Shown: positions 38,640 to 49,305, counted from the first letter of the stretch. The stretch: DNA of 64,000 bases from Trypanosoma brucei gambiense DAL972 (GCF_000210295.1 NC_026744.1:1488001-1552000); one strand, 5' to 3'. Notes: generated by a model not told the origin, from the letters alone. Translations and numbers: made by a program.

Positions 38640-40592
38640 ATGATCGAAAATGTTACCGCAGTGTGCTGTGAGCAGACGGTTTCCGCGTCCGACAAAGTAG
38701 AGGGTATGATTCCTTCCAGTGGTGCTGCAGCAGACACAGACACTTGTAGCGTGTCGAATAGTGCATTGGGTGGCGACAACGAGAACCGAGCTAAGGAAAC
38801 CGTTCATTTCCCCCGGACACCCGTTCGTGTGGTAACCCCTCTGCAGAGAAGATCCCCACTGGGGCATTTAACTCCACCTGCCACCCCGCTATGTCGTACA
38901 CCACCTTTAGCAGTCCCCTGCACTCCGGACGGCGAAAGGCTCCCGCCTAATCACAGTAAATTACTATGCCCAAATGACCAAGATGAGCGTTTTCAAACAC
39001 CCACAGTGAAAACGCCGATGCTCGCGGCAGATCAAGAGAGCCCAGTAAAGCATCGCCATCAGAGGCGCAAGTTCCTCGATAACTATTTCTTCTTGAAAAA
39101 CCTTAACGCACTACCGCTGACGCCTGAGCGCAAAAAGGAGCGGGAGGCCGGGCCTTTTTGCAGACGAGCGCTACAATTTCCCTCCCCCAACACCTCAATG
39201 CACTCCGTTGGAATGGATGCCATCTCTTCTCCGCTACCACCACTATCACCGTCGACGCCAGTAACCCGACCCCCTCAACCATCTGCAGAAGGCAGTGATG
39301 TAACGGAGGTTCAAACAGCTGGTAGACGGTTTGTACGCTCATTCACCACACAGTCCGCTGAGCAAAGTTACACTAAATCAGGTGATATATTATCCGTGCC
39401 TGAGGGGGAACGGTGTGAGGGTGTACAGGCATCTGTGAAAGAGGTTTGCCTCGTGGCAGATGCTTCTTCACGTGCAAGCAGTTCGCTGGGTGAACAAAAC
39501 GACAAGGGGCGTTCGCCGTCGCCCATTGGAGTGGATGAGGAAGGTGAGGTCACTCGCCCACCGCATGAAGTGGCAAGGACGGTGACACCCTGCCCCCTAA
39601 GGTCAAGTGAAGTGGGCGGAAAGGCAGAGGATTTTCCCCCTGATGCTCCGATAGATGCACAAGAGCAAGGTGTGCAGCCGTTGGACAATAGCGGCATCGC
39701 ACCAATTGGCGTAAACGACGTTTCCCTTCATATCACTTCAACGGCTTCGTGCCAATCAGGTGAACAATCGACCGTCTGTGAGGGGCATGATTGCCCGGAG
39801 TTGGGGGTTTTAAATACAAAATGCGTTACTGTTGGTGCACGTACGTCTTTACGAACGGATGGAAGCAAATCAGGAGGAAGAGTAGAAGGACTCTCCCTAG
39901 ATCAAAGGAAATTGTTGACGGAGCAACCCACACGTTCGCGGGGTGGCGCTGTCTTTCCAACAGAAGAATCTTTACGCGGCTTTTCTGATAAACTTTTCGA
40001 CCAGTACCAAAATAAACTTGCTCATTTGGCCTTTGATGTTCTTTATACACGAATGGTGGCCTCTCCGGTCACCCAAATGTTGGAGAGTCATGGACGGCGA
40101 CTTATATGCATGCGGCGCGATGCGTGGATCAGGGAGTTGATTGAGTTGGAAAGGCTTCTCCTTCCTTTAGTAAGGGGCCGATCCCGAAGTCGCGGAGGAA
40201 ATAAAAACTCCGCCAGAAGTAAAAGCAGTAAACGTGCGGAAAGTCCGCGTAGCGACGGGAGCTCAAAACGATCACGCAGTGCTCGCTGCTACATTGTCCC
40301 GACCGTACACGATGATAAAGGGTACACACGTGATTATTTGGGTGACGGCCCCAGCTGCAAGGGGTTTAACAAGAATGTCACACAGAGTGTTGTTATTATG
40401 GATGCAACAGATGTCGTGGAGGAAGAGGAAAAGCCAAAAGCACACACCACAGCACCTGATCCAATCCTGTCATCACACCACAAGGTAGTCAACAGCGGTG
40501 GGTGTTTTCCATTTGTTCACCGACTAAGTTCCCGTGGTGGAAGGCGAAAGGAAAGGCAGTCGCGTGGTGCTACTACAATACCGGCTGAATAG
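38640..40592 (+). CDS. Unidentified protein with dense Ser/Thr-Pro sites and an RS-rich tail
   Basis: 650 residues from ATG 38640; the frame is open further upstream but only with non-ATG codons. I do not recognise a family. Residues about 57-235 hold around fifteen TP or SP dipeptides (RTPVRVVTPLQRRSPLGHL, TPPATPLCRTPP, QTPTVKTP, LTPERKK and others), a pattern expected for a substrate of CDK- or MAPK-type kinases (inference). A structured segment is likely at about 455-540 (ESLRGFSDKLFDQYQNKLAH, LERLLLPL). After it comes a basic RS stretch, RGRSRSRGGNKNSARSKSSK, which could bind RNA or serve as a nuclear signal. Probably nuclear or cytoskeletal; low confidence. Confidence 0.78.
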   Translation: MIENVTAVCCEQTVSASDKVEGMIPSSGAAADTDTCSVSNSALGGDNENRAKETVHFPRTPVRVVTPLQRRSPLGHLTPPATPLCRTPPLAVPCTPDGERLPPNHSKLLCPNDQDERFQTPTVKTPMLAADQESPVKHRHQRRKFLDNYFFLKNLNALPLTPERKKEREAGPFCRRALQFPSPNTSMHSVGMDAISSPLPPLSPSTPVTRPPQPSAEGSDVTEVQTAGRRFVRSFTTQSAEQSYTKSGDILSVPEGERCEGVQASVKEVCLVADASSRASSSLGEQNDKGRSPSPIGVDEEGEVTRPPHEVARTVTPCPLRSSEVGGKAEDFPPDAPIDAQEQGVQPLDNSGIAPIGVNDVSLHITSTASCQSGEQSTVCEGHDCPELGVLNTKCVTVGARTSLRTDGSKSGGRVEGLSLDQRKLLTEQPTRSRGGAVFPTEESLRGFSDKLFDQYQNKLAHLAFDVLYTRMVASPVTQMLESHGRRLICMRRDAWIRELIELERLLLPLVRGRSRSRGGNKNSARSKSSKRAESPRSDGSSKRSRSARCYIVPTVHDDKGYTRDYLGDGPSCKGFNKNVTQSVVIMDATDVVEEEEKPKAHTTAPDPILSSHHKVVNSGGCFPFVHRLSSRGGRRKERQSRGATTIPAE

Positions 40593-42077
40593 CCTCGCAA
40601 CACTTCAAACAACCCTATTAAGTTACCTGTTGAGATTGTTCTTGAGAGTGTCACAACTGCTGTAAGGGTCCATTAACACAACGGCTAAATGGTTCGATGA
40701 TGTGAGTGAAATATCTTTACCATGACTGCCATGTATTGTCCTTTTAATTCTTAAAACGCAAATCTTTCCCCCTCTTCATTCGGACCCCTCAGGCCCGTGT
40801 CAACTGCAAGTGTGGCCTCTTCCCTATATTTTGAACATGCGTCCATTTTTTTCTGCAAAAAAAAAATCCATCTACTTGGCCGTCTGCGTTGTGTGGTTGA
40901 GGCGGCTTCTGTCAGTGGTGGCTGCTCTGTTGTTTTTTTTTTTTGTCAATTCTTTTGTGGCAATATTTTCTGCTTCCGCCGCCGCTTTGTTTTCATTTGC
41001 TTTGGGGATAAACTATGTTATTTTGTTTTTAGTCCTTTCTACCTGCGGTGCTCGTGTGATTGGGGTGGGGGCGGTTGTCGCTGGTGGTGTGAGGCGGAAC
41101 ACGGCTAGAGTTCGCAAGGCGGTAAATGGTTGTAGGTGCCAATGTAAGTACAAGTACATTTCTCTTTACTTTTATGTACTTATTTGTGACATGTGGCCAC
41201 GTGCGTGTTGCAATATGTCGAATAGGGAGAACGTAGTTGAGAGGGGGGGGGAAGGTTCATTCGGCGTGTCTGAGGTGACGTTCCTACGCAAAAAGGGTTC
41301 ATATCTTTTCAACTAACTAGCAGAGGTGTACAGCAACTTTGTAGTGCTCTGCGGCAAGTTTCTTTCTCCTTCGCTGAACAACTTGTGGTTGCAAATCATA
41401 GAGAAATTACATTGAGGAATACACATATATTTATATATAGATATGATTCCGGCTGCTACAGAATTTTGCCATTACAGAAGGTAAGGTGGTATCGTCTGCG
41501 TCTCTGTTCTTTTATCGTCCTGTGAGGGTTGTTATTTTAATACTTTTTATTTTCCTTTACTCGAGATACTTGTTGTTTTGCTCTTCCTCTCCTCCCGTTT
41601 TAGTTGTTTTTCTTTTTCTGTTACTTGTGTGAATGTTGGCCGTTTTGGTGGACGGGGCCCACTGAGTCAAATTGGTTTCTGGCACAACTTCGTCTTGTCA
41701 GGTTATAAATAGGCTTGGATGAACCCGTATAGAGAGTAGGAGATGATGGAAGGGAGCTGTTATTAAATATTGAAGGAGGCGAAGAACTGGCGCATTAACC
41801 TATGAAACATATCATTTATAATGAAGAATGGTCCTCTATCTTTCCTTACACTTACTGTTATGATGTCAATTTTTTGTGTGCCTTAAAAAAAAAAAAAAGA
41901 AAAATTTCTTACTATAAACGGCTGCCACTAGAGTAGCATTCATAAATGAAAGCTACTACGGGATGTCTGCAACTGTTGTTTTATTTTCAACTGCCTGTTT
42001 TATCTACCTGTACATTCGTACCGTTACCTCTCTATCCGAAGCGCCCTTGTGTGGTGTAGGGGTAGTTTCACAGATTG
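40593..42077. other. Intergenic spacer, 1.5 kb
   Basis: T-run at 40926-40942, A-runs at 40857-40867 and 41886-41898, and T/C-rich 41505-41620. One hydrophobic frame (40837-41316) is listed separately as doubtful. The end of the spacer gives the leader of the HAD gene. Confidence 0.5.
40837..41316 (+). CDS. Doubtful small hydrophobic ORF (159 codons)
   Basis: ATG-initiated frame with three hydrophobic stretches, the first including a run of Phe encoded by a T-tract that is probably a splicing signal. A Cys-rich region and a basic tail follow. No family recognised. It lies 244 nt after the previous stop in a long spacer. Composition is T-rich like the spacer, so chance is the more likely explanation. 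Kept only because it starts with ATG and is longer than other spacer frames. Confidence 0.2.
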   Translation: MRPFFSAKKKSIYLAVCVVWLRRLLSVVAALLFFFFVNSFVAIFSASAAALFSFALGINYVILFLVLSTCGARVIGVGAVVAGGVRRNTARVRKAVNGCRCQCKYKYISLYFYVLICDMWPRACCNMSNRENVVERGGEGSFGVSEVTFLRKKGSYLFN

Positions 42078-43070
42078 ATGACCCAAGCTGTAGAAATGGC
42101 GCAATGCGATCGCGTCGTTATATTTTTAGACGTCGACGGCGTACTTTTGCCTGTACCACGTTTTACCTTTGGTGGAGGTGATCTCTCTCCTCAATGTGTT
42201 GGATACCTGCTGAAGATTGTTGACGCTTGTGGTACGGCAGAGAAAGTCACCATTATTCTTTCGTCCACGTGGCGCAACTTCCCTGCGCAGGTGCAGCGAC
42301 TGAATAATTTCTTCGCTAAAACAGTAGGTGACGCCGTTCCACCAATTGCTGGTGGAACTCCAAACGGCACACCGAAGGTGACAGTGGTGTCGTATTATGC
42401 CGATGACCCAAGCGAACAACGTCTCGTCCGTGATCGTGTTGATGAGATAAAACGGTGGATAAACACGAACATGCGTGAACACCCTGAAGCCGTAGGCGGG
42501 CGCTGGTTCGCCATTGATGATATGCAGTTGGATGTGGATGAACGTATGCGAGGTCATTTCCTGAAGACAACAACTGAAATCGGCTTGGTGGAAGATGATA
42601 TCGAAAGAGCAAGGGAAATTATTGCTGCTTTTCCTCCACCTGAAGAAGCAGCTCGTAATGCAGCAGCGGCCCTCGTTGATCCCGCTCTTAAGGATGAGGA
42701 AATCGATATATTAGAAACGCGTTGTCGAAGTCTCTCAGAGACCGCGGAACAACTGAAGAACGACTTGGCAGAAGCACACGAAGAGATACGCCGCCTTCAA
42801 GGAGAGCGCACTGCGAGGGAGAGGGATATGAAGGAGTTGACAAGACGTTTTGAAGATGTCAGTTATCGCTTAGCCCAGTATGATTTTTCGAAGAAAAACG
42901 CTGTGCTTCGCTCAGCAATAGAAGCTCTTGCGTCAAAAACAGGCAAGGAGCGTCGGGAGTTGGAGGACCGCATAAAAACACTAGTGAATCTTCTGCGCCA
43001 TAAAAAGGAGTTGGAGAAGATGGCGGCAAAAAATAGGAAGAAAGAGGGTCAAACACAAGTAAAGAATTGA
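42078..43070 (+). CDS. HAD-superfamily domain (SAK RNA-repair-like) with C-terminal coiled coil
   Basis: 330 residues from ATG 42078 (a second ATG at 42096 could also serve). HAD motif I is VIFLDVDGVLLP with D18 and D20. Motif II is ILSSTWRN with S62-S63-T64, and an acidic motif FAIDDMQLD holds D147-D148. The STWR pattern and small cap resemble the HAD domain first described in Swiss-army-knife RNA repair proteins; this family link is from memory of the pattern. Residues about 200-325 are a charged coiled coil (heptads in ILETRCRSLSETAEQLKNDL and following). It may hydrolyse a phosphate monoester, substrate unknown. It does not resemble CTD phosphatases (no DXDXT). Confidence 0.8.
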   Translation: MTQAVEMAQCDRVVIFLDVDGVLLPVPRFTFGGGDLSPQCVGYLLKIVDACGTAEKVTIILSSTWRNFPAQVQRLNNFFAKTVGDAVPPIAGGTPNGTPKVTVVSYYADDPSEQRLVRDRVDEIKRWINTNMREHPEAVGGRWFAIDDMQLDVDERMRGHFLKTTTEIGLVEDDIERAREIIAAFPPPEEAARNAAAALVDPALKDEEIDILETRCRSLSETAEQLKNDLAEAHEEIRRLQGERTARERDMKELTRRFEDVSYRLAQYDFSKKNAVLRSAIEALASKTGKERRELEDRIKTLVNLLRHKKELEKMAAKNRKKEGQTQVKN

Positions 43071-43870
43071 TGGGAATCGAGTCACATGTGTTCCCAGTCT
43101 GTGTCGTTCTAGCTCACAGGGGTTTGAGGTTGTTAATTGAAAAATATTGTGATGCCATTTATCTGTTGTTCAAAAAAAAAAATTAATTGACTATTCAAAT
43201 GGAGTGATGTCGCGAGCTTTTACGCGGTCAAACTAAACATAATATATTGATGCTGTCGGCTTCCAGCTACCGTCCAACTGATTATTCAATTCTTTTCTTT
43301 GGTGCGGTAATTACGCATTTTTGGGTCTCCTTTTTTTTTTTTTAATTATTCATTCTTGTGGGCGCTCGTTCGTGTTTACTTACCAATTTCAAAAAAAAAA
43401 AACGAGGCTCATCCGAATGACGTGAGGTGTGAGTAAGCCAAAAGGGAATGAAGTGGGGGTGACACTGCTTTTGTGCCTTTGTTTTTGGACGGAAAGGAGT
43501 TGAGTTGGCTGCATGTTATCGTTCCTTGGCGACGATGTTGCACCCGGGAGAAACGTTTTTTTTTTTGTTTGGCTCTGGCGCTGCACATTTTGTCTCATAT
43601 TCATCCTGATTCCCCAACCTACTAAATCATATTCGACGAATTAAGCAAGGCATTGTGATGCCACTAGCAATATTCTGGTACTACTCGTTGCCTACTGTTG
43701 TGTTAACTGTTCTGTACATGCCATTTGTATTCGGTGTTTACTTCAGGTACATCAACTTTTGTTACTTGATTTTTATTCCTCATGCACTTTCTTTATTATT
43801 TGTCTTTCACACCTTTGATATTTGACGGTTGTATTCACTGCTGGTTGGACTTGTTGGAAGGAGCTCCGAT
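43071..43870. other. Intergenic spacer, 0.8 kb
   Basis: A-run 43171-43180, T-run 43330-43343, A-run 43390-43401, and a pyrimidine-rich stretch 43768-43818 before the RAD54 ATG. No gene seen. Confidence 0.5.
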
Positions 43871-46800
43871 ATGCCAGTTTTTCGTAATTCCACTGGTTTT
43901 GTCACTCCCTTTCGAATTCCGAGTGCCGTAAGCAGAGAAGACTCATCGTCAACCACAACAACACCTCGCTCTTCTACTGTGTTGCAACGACAAAAGCGGG
44001 AGGTGGTGTACCCAGATTCCAGAGGCAGTTCAGGCAATGAAGTAGTTGCAGCGCGTCTAGCTAAACGCGCAAACATTGATTACCATCAACCAATAAAAGA
44101 GAACAAAACCTTTCCCAACCATGGAGGGCCCAATGCTGAAGTTCACGATGATAACGCCAATGAGAAGACGACAGAAGAAGGCCCAGTTTCGTCGAAGCCG
44201 TCTGTTCCTCCGACAAGTGGTGTGCAACAGCAGCAACCACAGGAAACGGCACCTGTTTCTACGGATGCTACGGGAGCAGATGAAGGAAGTGTTGAGAAAA
44301 GTACCGAAATTGTTTCTCTGTATCCAGTAAGTCCCCATGGCTGTCTTTATTTTCAAGTGGAAACAGAGGCGGCCACCCGTCACGACTCAGTCGGTATTAT
44401 TGTCATCAACACGGAACTTCTGGGTGTCATGATGTACGACTGTGCAGGAAGACAATATGGCAACAGACCAGAACCCGGCTACCCTATATCGGAAGAAGAT
44501 ATGAAGAGCGCTAAAGCCGGTGCCAAACTTAAGGTGGGGCAAAAAAGTGTACTTCTCGTTACTGCGCTATTGGAGGAATCATTCCGAAGCGGTGAGTTCT
44601 TCCTTCGGTCTGAGCACCTTTCTCGTAAGAGGGAAGAGGACAAAAAGGCGAAGGAAGAAGCAGCTGCAGCAGCTGCTCCTCGACGAGTAGTGCCAAAAAT
44701 GACATTGGGTGAAACTTTACTAGGGAATATGTTTGCCTCACCCATTTTCCGTAAGCGACCGCGTGAGGGTCAAACTGGGTTCGTTGTTCCAATTGCTGGA
44801 CGTGTGAAACCTGGAACCAGCGGAATTGGTGCTGAGTTGAAGTCTTTGCACGATCCTGACCGAGAAGGGGCAGTGGTACTTTTTCATGCTCACTACAAAC
44901 GGGACGTTAATGGCCGTCTGCAAGTTTCGGTTGTTGTGGATCCGATTATTGGTGACAAACTTCGACCGCATCAGCGAATCGGGGTGAAGTTTCTTTTCGA
45001 TTGCATTACGGGTCAGCGGATGCCCGGCTACCACGGTGCCATCTTAGCAGATGAAATGGGTCTTGGAAAAACCATTCAAACAGTTGCTACCGTTTATACT
45101 TGTCTCAAACAAGGGAGGTATGGGGTACCCACAGCACGAAAGTGTTTGATCGTTACCCCATCTTCCCTAGTGAAGAATTGGTGCAACGAGTTTGACAAAT
45201 GGTTGGGTGTGGGGGCTGTTAAATATCTCTCTATATCGGAGTCCACACCAAAAGGCGATCGCATCATTTCTCGCTTCGATGGCGACGGTGATGTTCTCGT
45301 CATTTCGTACGATCAGCTACGCAAATACATCAGTCGCATTTCGACGCTGAAGTCGGTTGAGTTAGTTGTCTGCGATGAGGGACACAAACTGAAAAATGCA
45401 GAGGTGAAAACAACGAAAGCAGTTGATATGCTCCCTACGCGGAACCGCATCATCCTTAGCGGTACACCCATTCAAAACGACTTATCAGAATTTCATGCCA
45501 TGGTGGGGTTTGTTAACCCCGGTATCTTAGGCACTCGTGATGTCTTCGGTCGCGTATTTGAGGAACCCGTGACGCTTGGACGGGACCCCGACTGTCCTGA
45601 GCATCTCCGGATGTTGGGAGCCGACCGCGCACATTACCTTTCCACTTTAACCCAGCGTTTCATTCTTCGGCGCACGCAATCCATTAATGAGTCGTACCTC
45701 CCACCGAAGGTTGATCTTACAGTGTTCGTACGACTGGGTGAAAAGCAGCGCGAGGCGTATGAGAAGATTTCTGCTATCGTGGAGAGCTCGCAGTGTACCC
45801 CGCTTGTTCTGATCTCGTCATTGAGGAAACTTTGTAATCACATGGATCTTTTCCACGAGGCGGTGGTTAGCTCCAATGGGGATCAGAAGGGTAAGGGTGG
45901 TGGAATTCCCAAATCGGTGCTTCCGAAAGGCTACAAGGTTGGGACTCTTTCCCAAGAGGTGGGCAGCAAGATGCAGTTTGTTTCCCTCATGCTAGACGAG
46001 TTATGCAGTAATGGGGATCACGACAAACTAGTGATCGTTTCGAACTTCACTCAAACACTGGACGTCATTGCTGCCATGTGTAAAACCAAAAAGATTAGTT
46101 TCTTTCAGCTCGACGGTAGTATGCCCATCAAAAGGCGGCAGGAGGTGGTTGATCGGTTCAATGTCCCCAATTCTCAAGAGATTGTTTTCTTGCTTTCTTC
46201 CAAGGCTGGTGGAGTAGGCCTCAATCTTATTGGGGCGAATCGGCTAATTCTATTTGATCCTGACTGGAACCCTGCTAACGATGCACAAGCTATGGGTAGA
46301 GTGTGGCGTGATGGACAGAAGAAGCGTGTCTTCATATATCGTCTTTTAAGTACCGGTTCAATTGAGGAGAAGATTTACCAGCGACAGGTCAGTAAGCAAG
46401 GCCTCTCTGCAAACGTTGTTGATATGCAAACAGACTCAAAGCAACATTTTACACTGGAAGAACTTCGGTCACTTTTTCGTTTTCGGAGTGACACCGACTC
46501 AGAGACACACGATCTTCTGCATTGCACGAGTTGTGAAGCGGTTATGAATTCAGGAGGTGGTAGGGCCTCTGGAAGAGCAAGATTAAAAGAGCAGGAAGCA
46601 CCAATGAAGTTCCGCCCTGTAACTGTGAAAAAGAGCGGACCCCGTATGGACGAACTAAAAGGGTGGAGGCATTTCTCTCAGTGTGCAACTTTCCCCTTGG
46701 ACAAAGTTATACGTGCCATAGCCACGGCAGCACCGGGCATCTGCAGTTTCATCTTTGCTGATGAGCGTGACACCACCGCGACGACCGCATCGAAAGATGG

Positions 46801-46984
46801 CAAGGGAGGTAAGAGTGGTGGTGCCAAGGTTGAACCCGTGATGAAAGTGGAGCGGGCTTTTGCTGAAGACGAGGAAGCAATTATATGCATGAGCCAAACA
46901 GAGGAGATGGTAAGAGAGTCTCAACTTGAGATTGAGATCCATGAGGATGACGATGATGATGATTATCCCTCTGGTGACGATTAG
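43871..46984 (+). CDS. RAD54: RAD54 homologous recombination DNA translocase
   Basis: 1037 residues from ATG 43871; 14 further upstream codons lack an ATG. N-terminal RAD54-type segment (MPVFRNSTGFVTPFRIP), a long disordered part to about 270, then DPIIGDKLRPHQRIGVKFL entering the SNF2 core: ADEMGLGKT with K400, DEGH with D502, ILSGTPIQNDLSEFHAM, and QLDGSMPIKRRQEVVDRFN. The C-terminal lobe has SSKAGGVGLNLIGANRL and DWNPANDAQAMGRVWRDGQ. These match RAD54, which remodels RAD51 filaments and chromatin during homologous recombination, relevant to antigenic variation in trypanosomes (general knowledge). It ends in an acidic tail HEDDDDDDYPSGDD. Longer than human RAD54 (747) mostly through the N-terminus. 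Confidence 0.95.
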   Translation: MPVFRNSTGFVTPFRIPSAVSREDSSSTTTTPRSSTVLQRQKREVVYPDSRGSSGNEVVAARLAKRANIDYHQPIKENKTFPNHGGPNAEVHDDNANEKTTEEGPVSSKPSVPPTSGVQQQQPQETAPVSTDATGADEGSVEKSTEIVSLYPVSPHGCLYFQVETEAATRHDSVGIIVINTELLGVMMYDCAGRQYGNRPEPGYPISEEDMKSAKAGAKLKVGQKSVLLVTALLEESFRSGEFFLRSEHLSRKREEDKKAKEEAAAAAAPRRVVPKMTLGETLLGNMFASPIFRKRPREGQTGFVVPIAGRVKPGTSGIGAELKSLHDPDREGAVVLFHAHYKRDVNGRLQVSVVVDPIIGDKLRPHQRIGVKFLFDCITGQRMPGYHGAILADEMGLGKTIQTVATVYTCLKQGRYGVPTARKCLIVTPSSLVKNWCNEFDKWLGVGAVKYLSISESTPKGDRIISRFDGDGDVLVISYDQLRKYISRISTLKSVELVVCDEGHKLKNAEVKTTKAVDMLPTRNRIILSGTPIQNDLSEFHAMVGFVNPGILGTRDVFGRVFEEPVTLGRDPDCPEHLRMLGADRAHYLSTLTQRFILRRTQSINESYLPPKVDLTVFVRLGEKQREAYEKISAIVESSQCTPLVLISSLRKLCNHMDLFHEAVVSSNGDQKGKGGGIPKSVLPKGYKVGTLSQEVGSKMQFVSLMLDELCSNGDHDKLVIVSNFTQTLDVIAAMCKTKKISFFQLDGSMPIKRRQEVVDRFNVPNSQEIVFLLSSKAGGVGLNLIGANRLILFDPDWNPANDAQAMGRVWRDGQKKRVFIYRLLSTGSIEEKIYQRQVSKQGLSANVVDMQTDSKQHFTLEELRSLFRFRSDTDSETHDLLHCTSCEAVMNSGGGRASGRARLKEQEAPMKFRPVTVKKSGPRMDELKGWRHFSQCATFPLDKVIRAIATAAPGICSFIFADERDTTATTASKDGKGGKSGGAKVEPVMKVERAFAEDEEAIICMSQTEEMVRESQLEIEIHEDDDDDDYPSGDD

Positions 46985-47610
46985 TATCAGTTAGTGAAAT
47001 ATTTGTCGTTAGGTTACTTCTGGGTCAACTCGTACGTGCGCCCAGTTGCTCCACTGCTAAGTTTTCACAAGGGGTGCTATTGCGTACGTGCGTCACCGAC
47101 ACACGTGCTCTATATTAGTACGCAGGGTGAAGAAACTGGGGAAATAAAGGCGTTATGCCAATGCGCCCGGGGGAATCATCGTATTGCATTACCTTGTTGT
47201 GTTTCATTTGCTTTCTTTTTATCTGCGTCAAATCCCCAAAAGCAAGAGGATGGGGATGCCGCACGAAACTTTATTTGCCAAGTCATAACTTTAGTCTTTC
47301 CATAGTTCTCACGCGCACATTCACATTTGTTTGTCCCCTCCTCTCGTTCCAATGCCAGACTTACTGCCTAGGTGCTGTGGGGAGGCAGTACATACGAGGT
47401 TCAACTCTTTCTAATTATGTTTCCGCACATCTACTAACCTACCCCTCTCCAAAAGAAGAAAGAAGACTAATACGTCATTTTAGATTTTAATCTTTTGTAC
47501 CTTGGGCACCAGAGGAACACGGACAGTGTAAAAGAAGGTGAATAATCATTTATATCTATATCACCGCGCAAGCGATACGTATTCGTCTGTGCACAGATTT
47601 AGCTACTGAC
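46985..47610. other. Intergenic spacer, 0.63 kb
   Basis: Pyrimidine-rich region 47286-47350 and 47400-47455, followed by AGs, then the leader of the first malic enzyme. No gene seen. Confidence 0.5.
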
Positions 47611-49305
47611 ATGACGCATCAATCAACTGATGTGTCCGGGCCGTGTGGCTCTGCCGTTCTAACAAATCGTTATCTCAACAGAGGAACCGCCTTTACCATT
47701 GAAGAACGCAAACAGTTGCATATTCTCGGGCAGCTTCCTACAGTTGTTGAAACCCTGGAGCAGCAGGTGAAGCGTGCGTACAATCAGATGAAGAGCTGTG
47801 GCAAGCCCATCGATCAGTACCAACAGCTTGCTGCACTTCACGCTACAAATACAACCCTTTATTACGCGACCATCTTTGCGCACCTTGAGGAAACACTTCC
47901 CATTATTTACACACCTACAGTGGGAGAGGCTTGCCAACGGTACAGCAGCCTTTTGTTTCGTGAGCGCGGGCTGTACTTATGCCGCACGTACAAGGGTATG
48001 TTCCGTACCATCATGCGCGATTCAGGGTACGAGAATCCGAAAGTTGTTGTAATAACTGATGGTTCTCGCATCTTGGGTCTTGGTGACCTCGGAGCAAACG
48101 GTGTGGGCATCAGCATTGGCAAATGTTCACTATATGTTGCCGGCGCCGGAATCAATCCAAAGAATGTTGTCCCCGTTGTACTTGACGCAGGGACAGATAA
48201 TGCGGCTATGTTGAGTGACGATAATTATATCGGTGTGCGTGAAAAACGCCCCTCTGATGAGGATTTCTACGCTTTGTTGGATGAGTTCATGGAGGCTGCG
48301 AGTGAAGCATGGCCGGAAGCCGTTATACAATTTGAGGACTTCAGCAACAACCATTGTTTTGACATGCTTGAGCGGTACCAAAACAAGTATCGATGCTTCA
48401 ATGATGATATTCAGGGAACTGGTGCTGTAATTGCTGCAGGCTTCCTAAATGCTGTGAAGCTTTCAAAGGTGGATCCCCTTGACCATCGTATTGTTGTGTT
48501 TGGCGCTGGTTCCGCTGCTATTGGTGTGGTGGACAATATTGCGGAGCTCACTGCACAACTGTACAACCTCAAGTCCGATGATGTGAAGAAGACATTTTAT
48601 CTCGTTGACACAAAGGGTCTCGTTACCACTACGCGTGGCGACAAGTTGGCCTCCCATAAAGTGTCACTGGCTCGTACCGATGTCTCTGCAGAAGATTCAG
48701 CGAAATTGAAGACGTTGGAAGACGTTGTAAATTTTGTGAAACCGACAACGCTCCTCGGACTTGGCGGCGTGGGCCCGGTATTCACGGAGAGCATGGTGAA
48801 GGGTATTCTAAACAACACGAAACGGCCAATTATATTTCCACTTTCCAACCCCACCAGCAAATCTGAGATCACCGCAGACAACGCCTTCAAGTGGACCGAT
48901 GGTAAGGCAATTGTCGCAACTGGCAGTCCCTTCCCGCCCACAACTCTGAACGGCAAGACATACAAAGCATCCCAAGGTAACAATTTGTATGTTTTCCCCG
49001 GTATTGGACTTGGTTGTGCCATCGCGAAACCGGCGTATATTCCCAATGATTTACTTATTGCCGCTTCTCGCTGCCTTAACGGCCTTGTTTCAAAGGTGGG
49101 GCTTGAAGATGGATCTCTGTACCCTCCTCTGAGTGATATCCACAACATTTCTGCCAATATTGCTACCGATGTCATTATGGAAGCACAGCGCTTGAAGATT
49201 GACAACAACTCTTCGTTGCCCCGCACACGAGCGGAGTTGATGGATTATGTGAAGCATGCCATGTGGAAGCCGGAGTATCCAACAGGCATTCTCCCTGACG
49301 AGTAA
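47611..49305 (+). CDS. MEc: Malic enzyme, cytosolic type (NADP-dependent, decarboxylating)
   Basis: 564 residues. It converts malate to pyruvate and CO2, giving NADPH. Catalytic residues are present: Y100 in PIIYTPTVGEACQ, K171 in GISIGKCSLY, metal ligands E242, D243 (FEDFSNNHCF) and D266 (CFNDDIQGT). Nucleotide-binding motif VVFGAGSAAIG. The segment LVDTKGLV keeps the Lys that binds the NADP 2'-phosphate in animal enzymes. There is no presequence, so cytosolic location is likely. Tandem with the mitochondrial form downstream (1.8 kb spacer); several blocks are identical at DNA level, which indicates gene conversion. No glycosomal C-terminal signal. Confidence 0.93.
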   Translation: MTHQSTDVSGPCGSAVLTNRYLNRGTAFTIEERKQLHILGQLPTVVETLEQQVKRAYNQMKSCGKPIDQYQQLAALHATNTTLYYATIFAHLEETLPIIYTPTVGEACQRYSSLLFRERGLYLCRTYKGMFRTIMRDSGYENPKVVVITDGSRILGLGDLGANGVGISIGKCSLYVAGAGINPKNVVPVVLDAGTDNAAMLSDDNYIGVREKRPSDEDFYALLDEFMEAASEAWPEAVIQFEDFSNNHCFDMLERYQNKYRCFNDDIQGTGAVIAAGFLNAVKLSKVDPLDHRIVVFGAGSAAIGVVDNIAELTAQLYNLKSDDVKKTFYLVDTKGLVTTTRGDKLASHKVSLARTDVSAEDSAKLKTLEDVVNFVKPTTLLGLGGVGPVFTESMVKGILNNTKRPIIFPLSNPTSKSEITADNAFKWTDGKAIVATGSPFPPTTLNGKTYKASQGNNLYVFPGIGLGCAIAKPAYIPNDLLIAASRCLNGLVSKVGLEDGSLYPPLSDIHNISANIATDVIMEAQRLKIDNNSSLPRTRAELMDYVKHAMWKPEYPTGILPDE

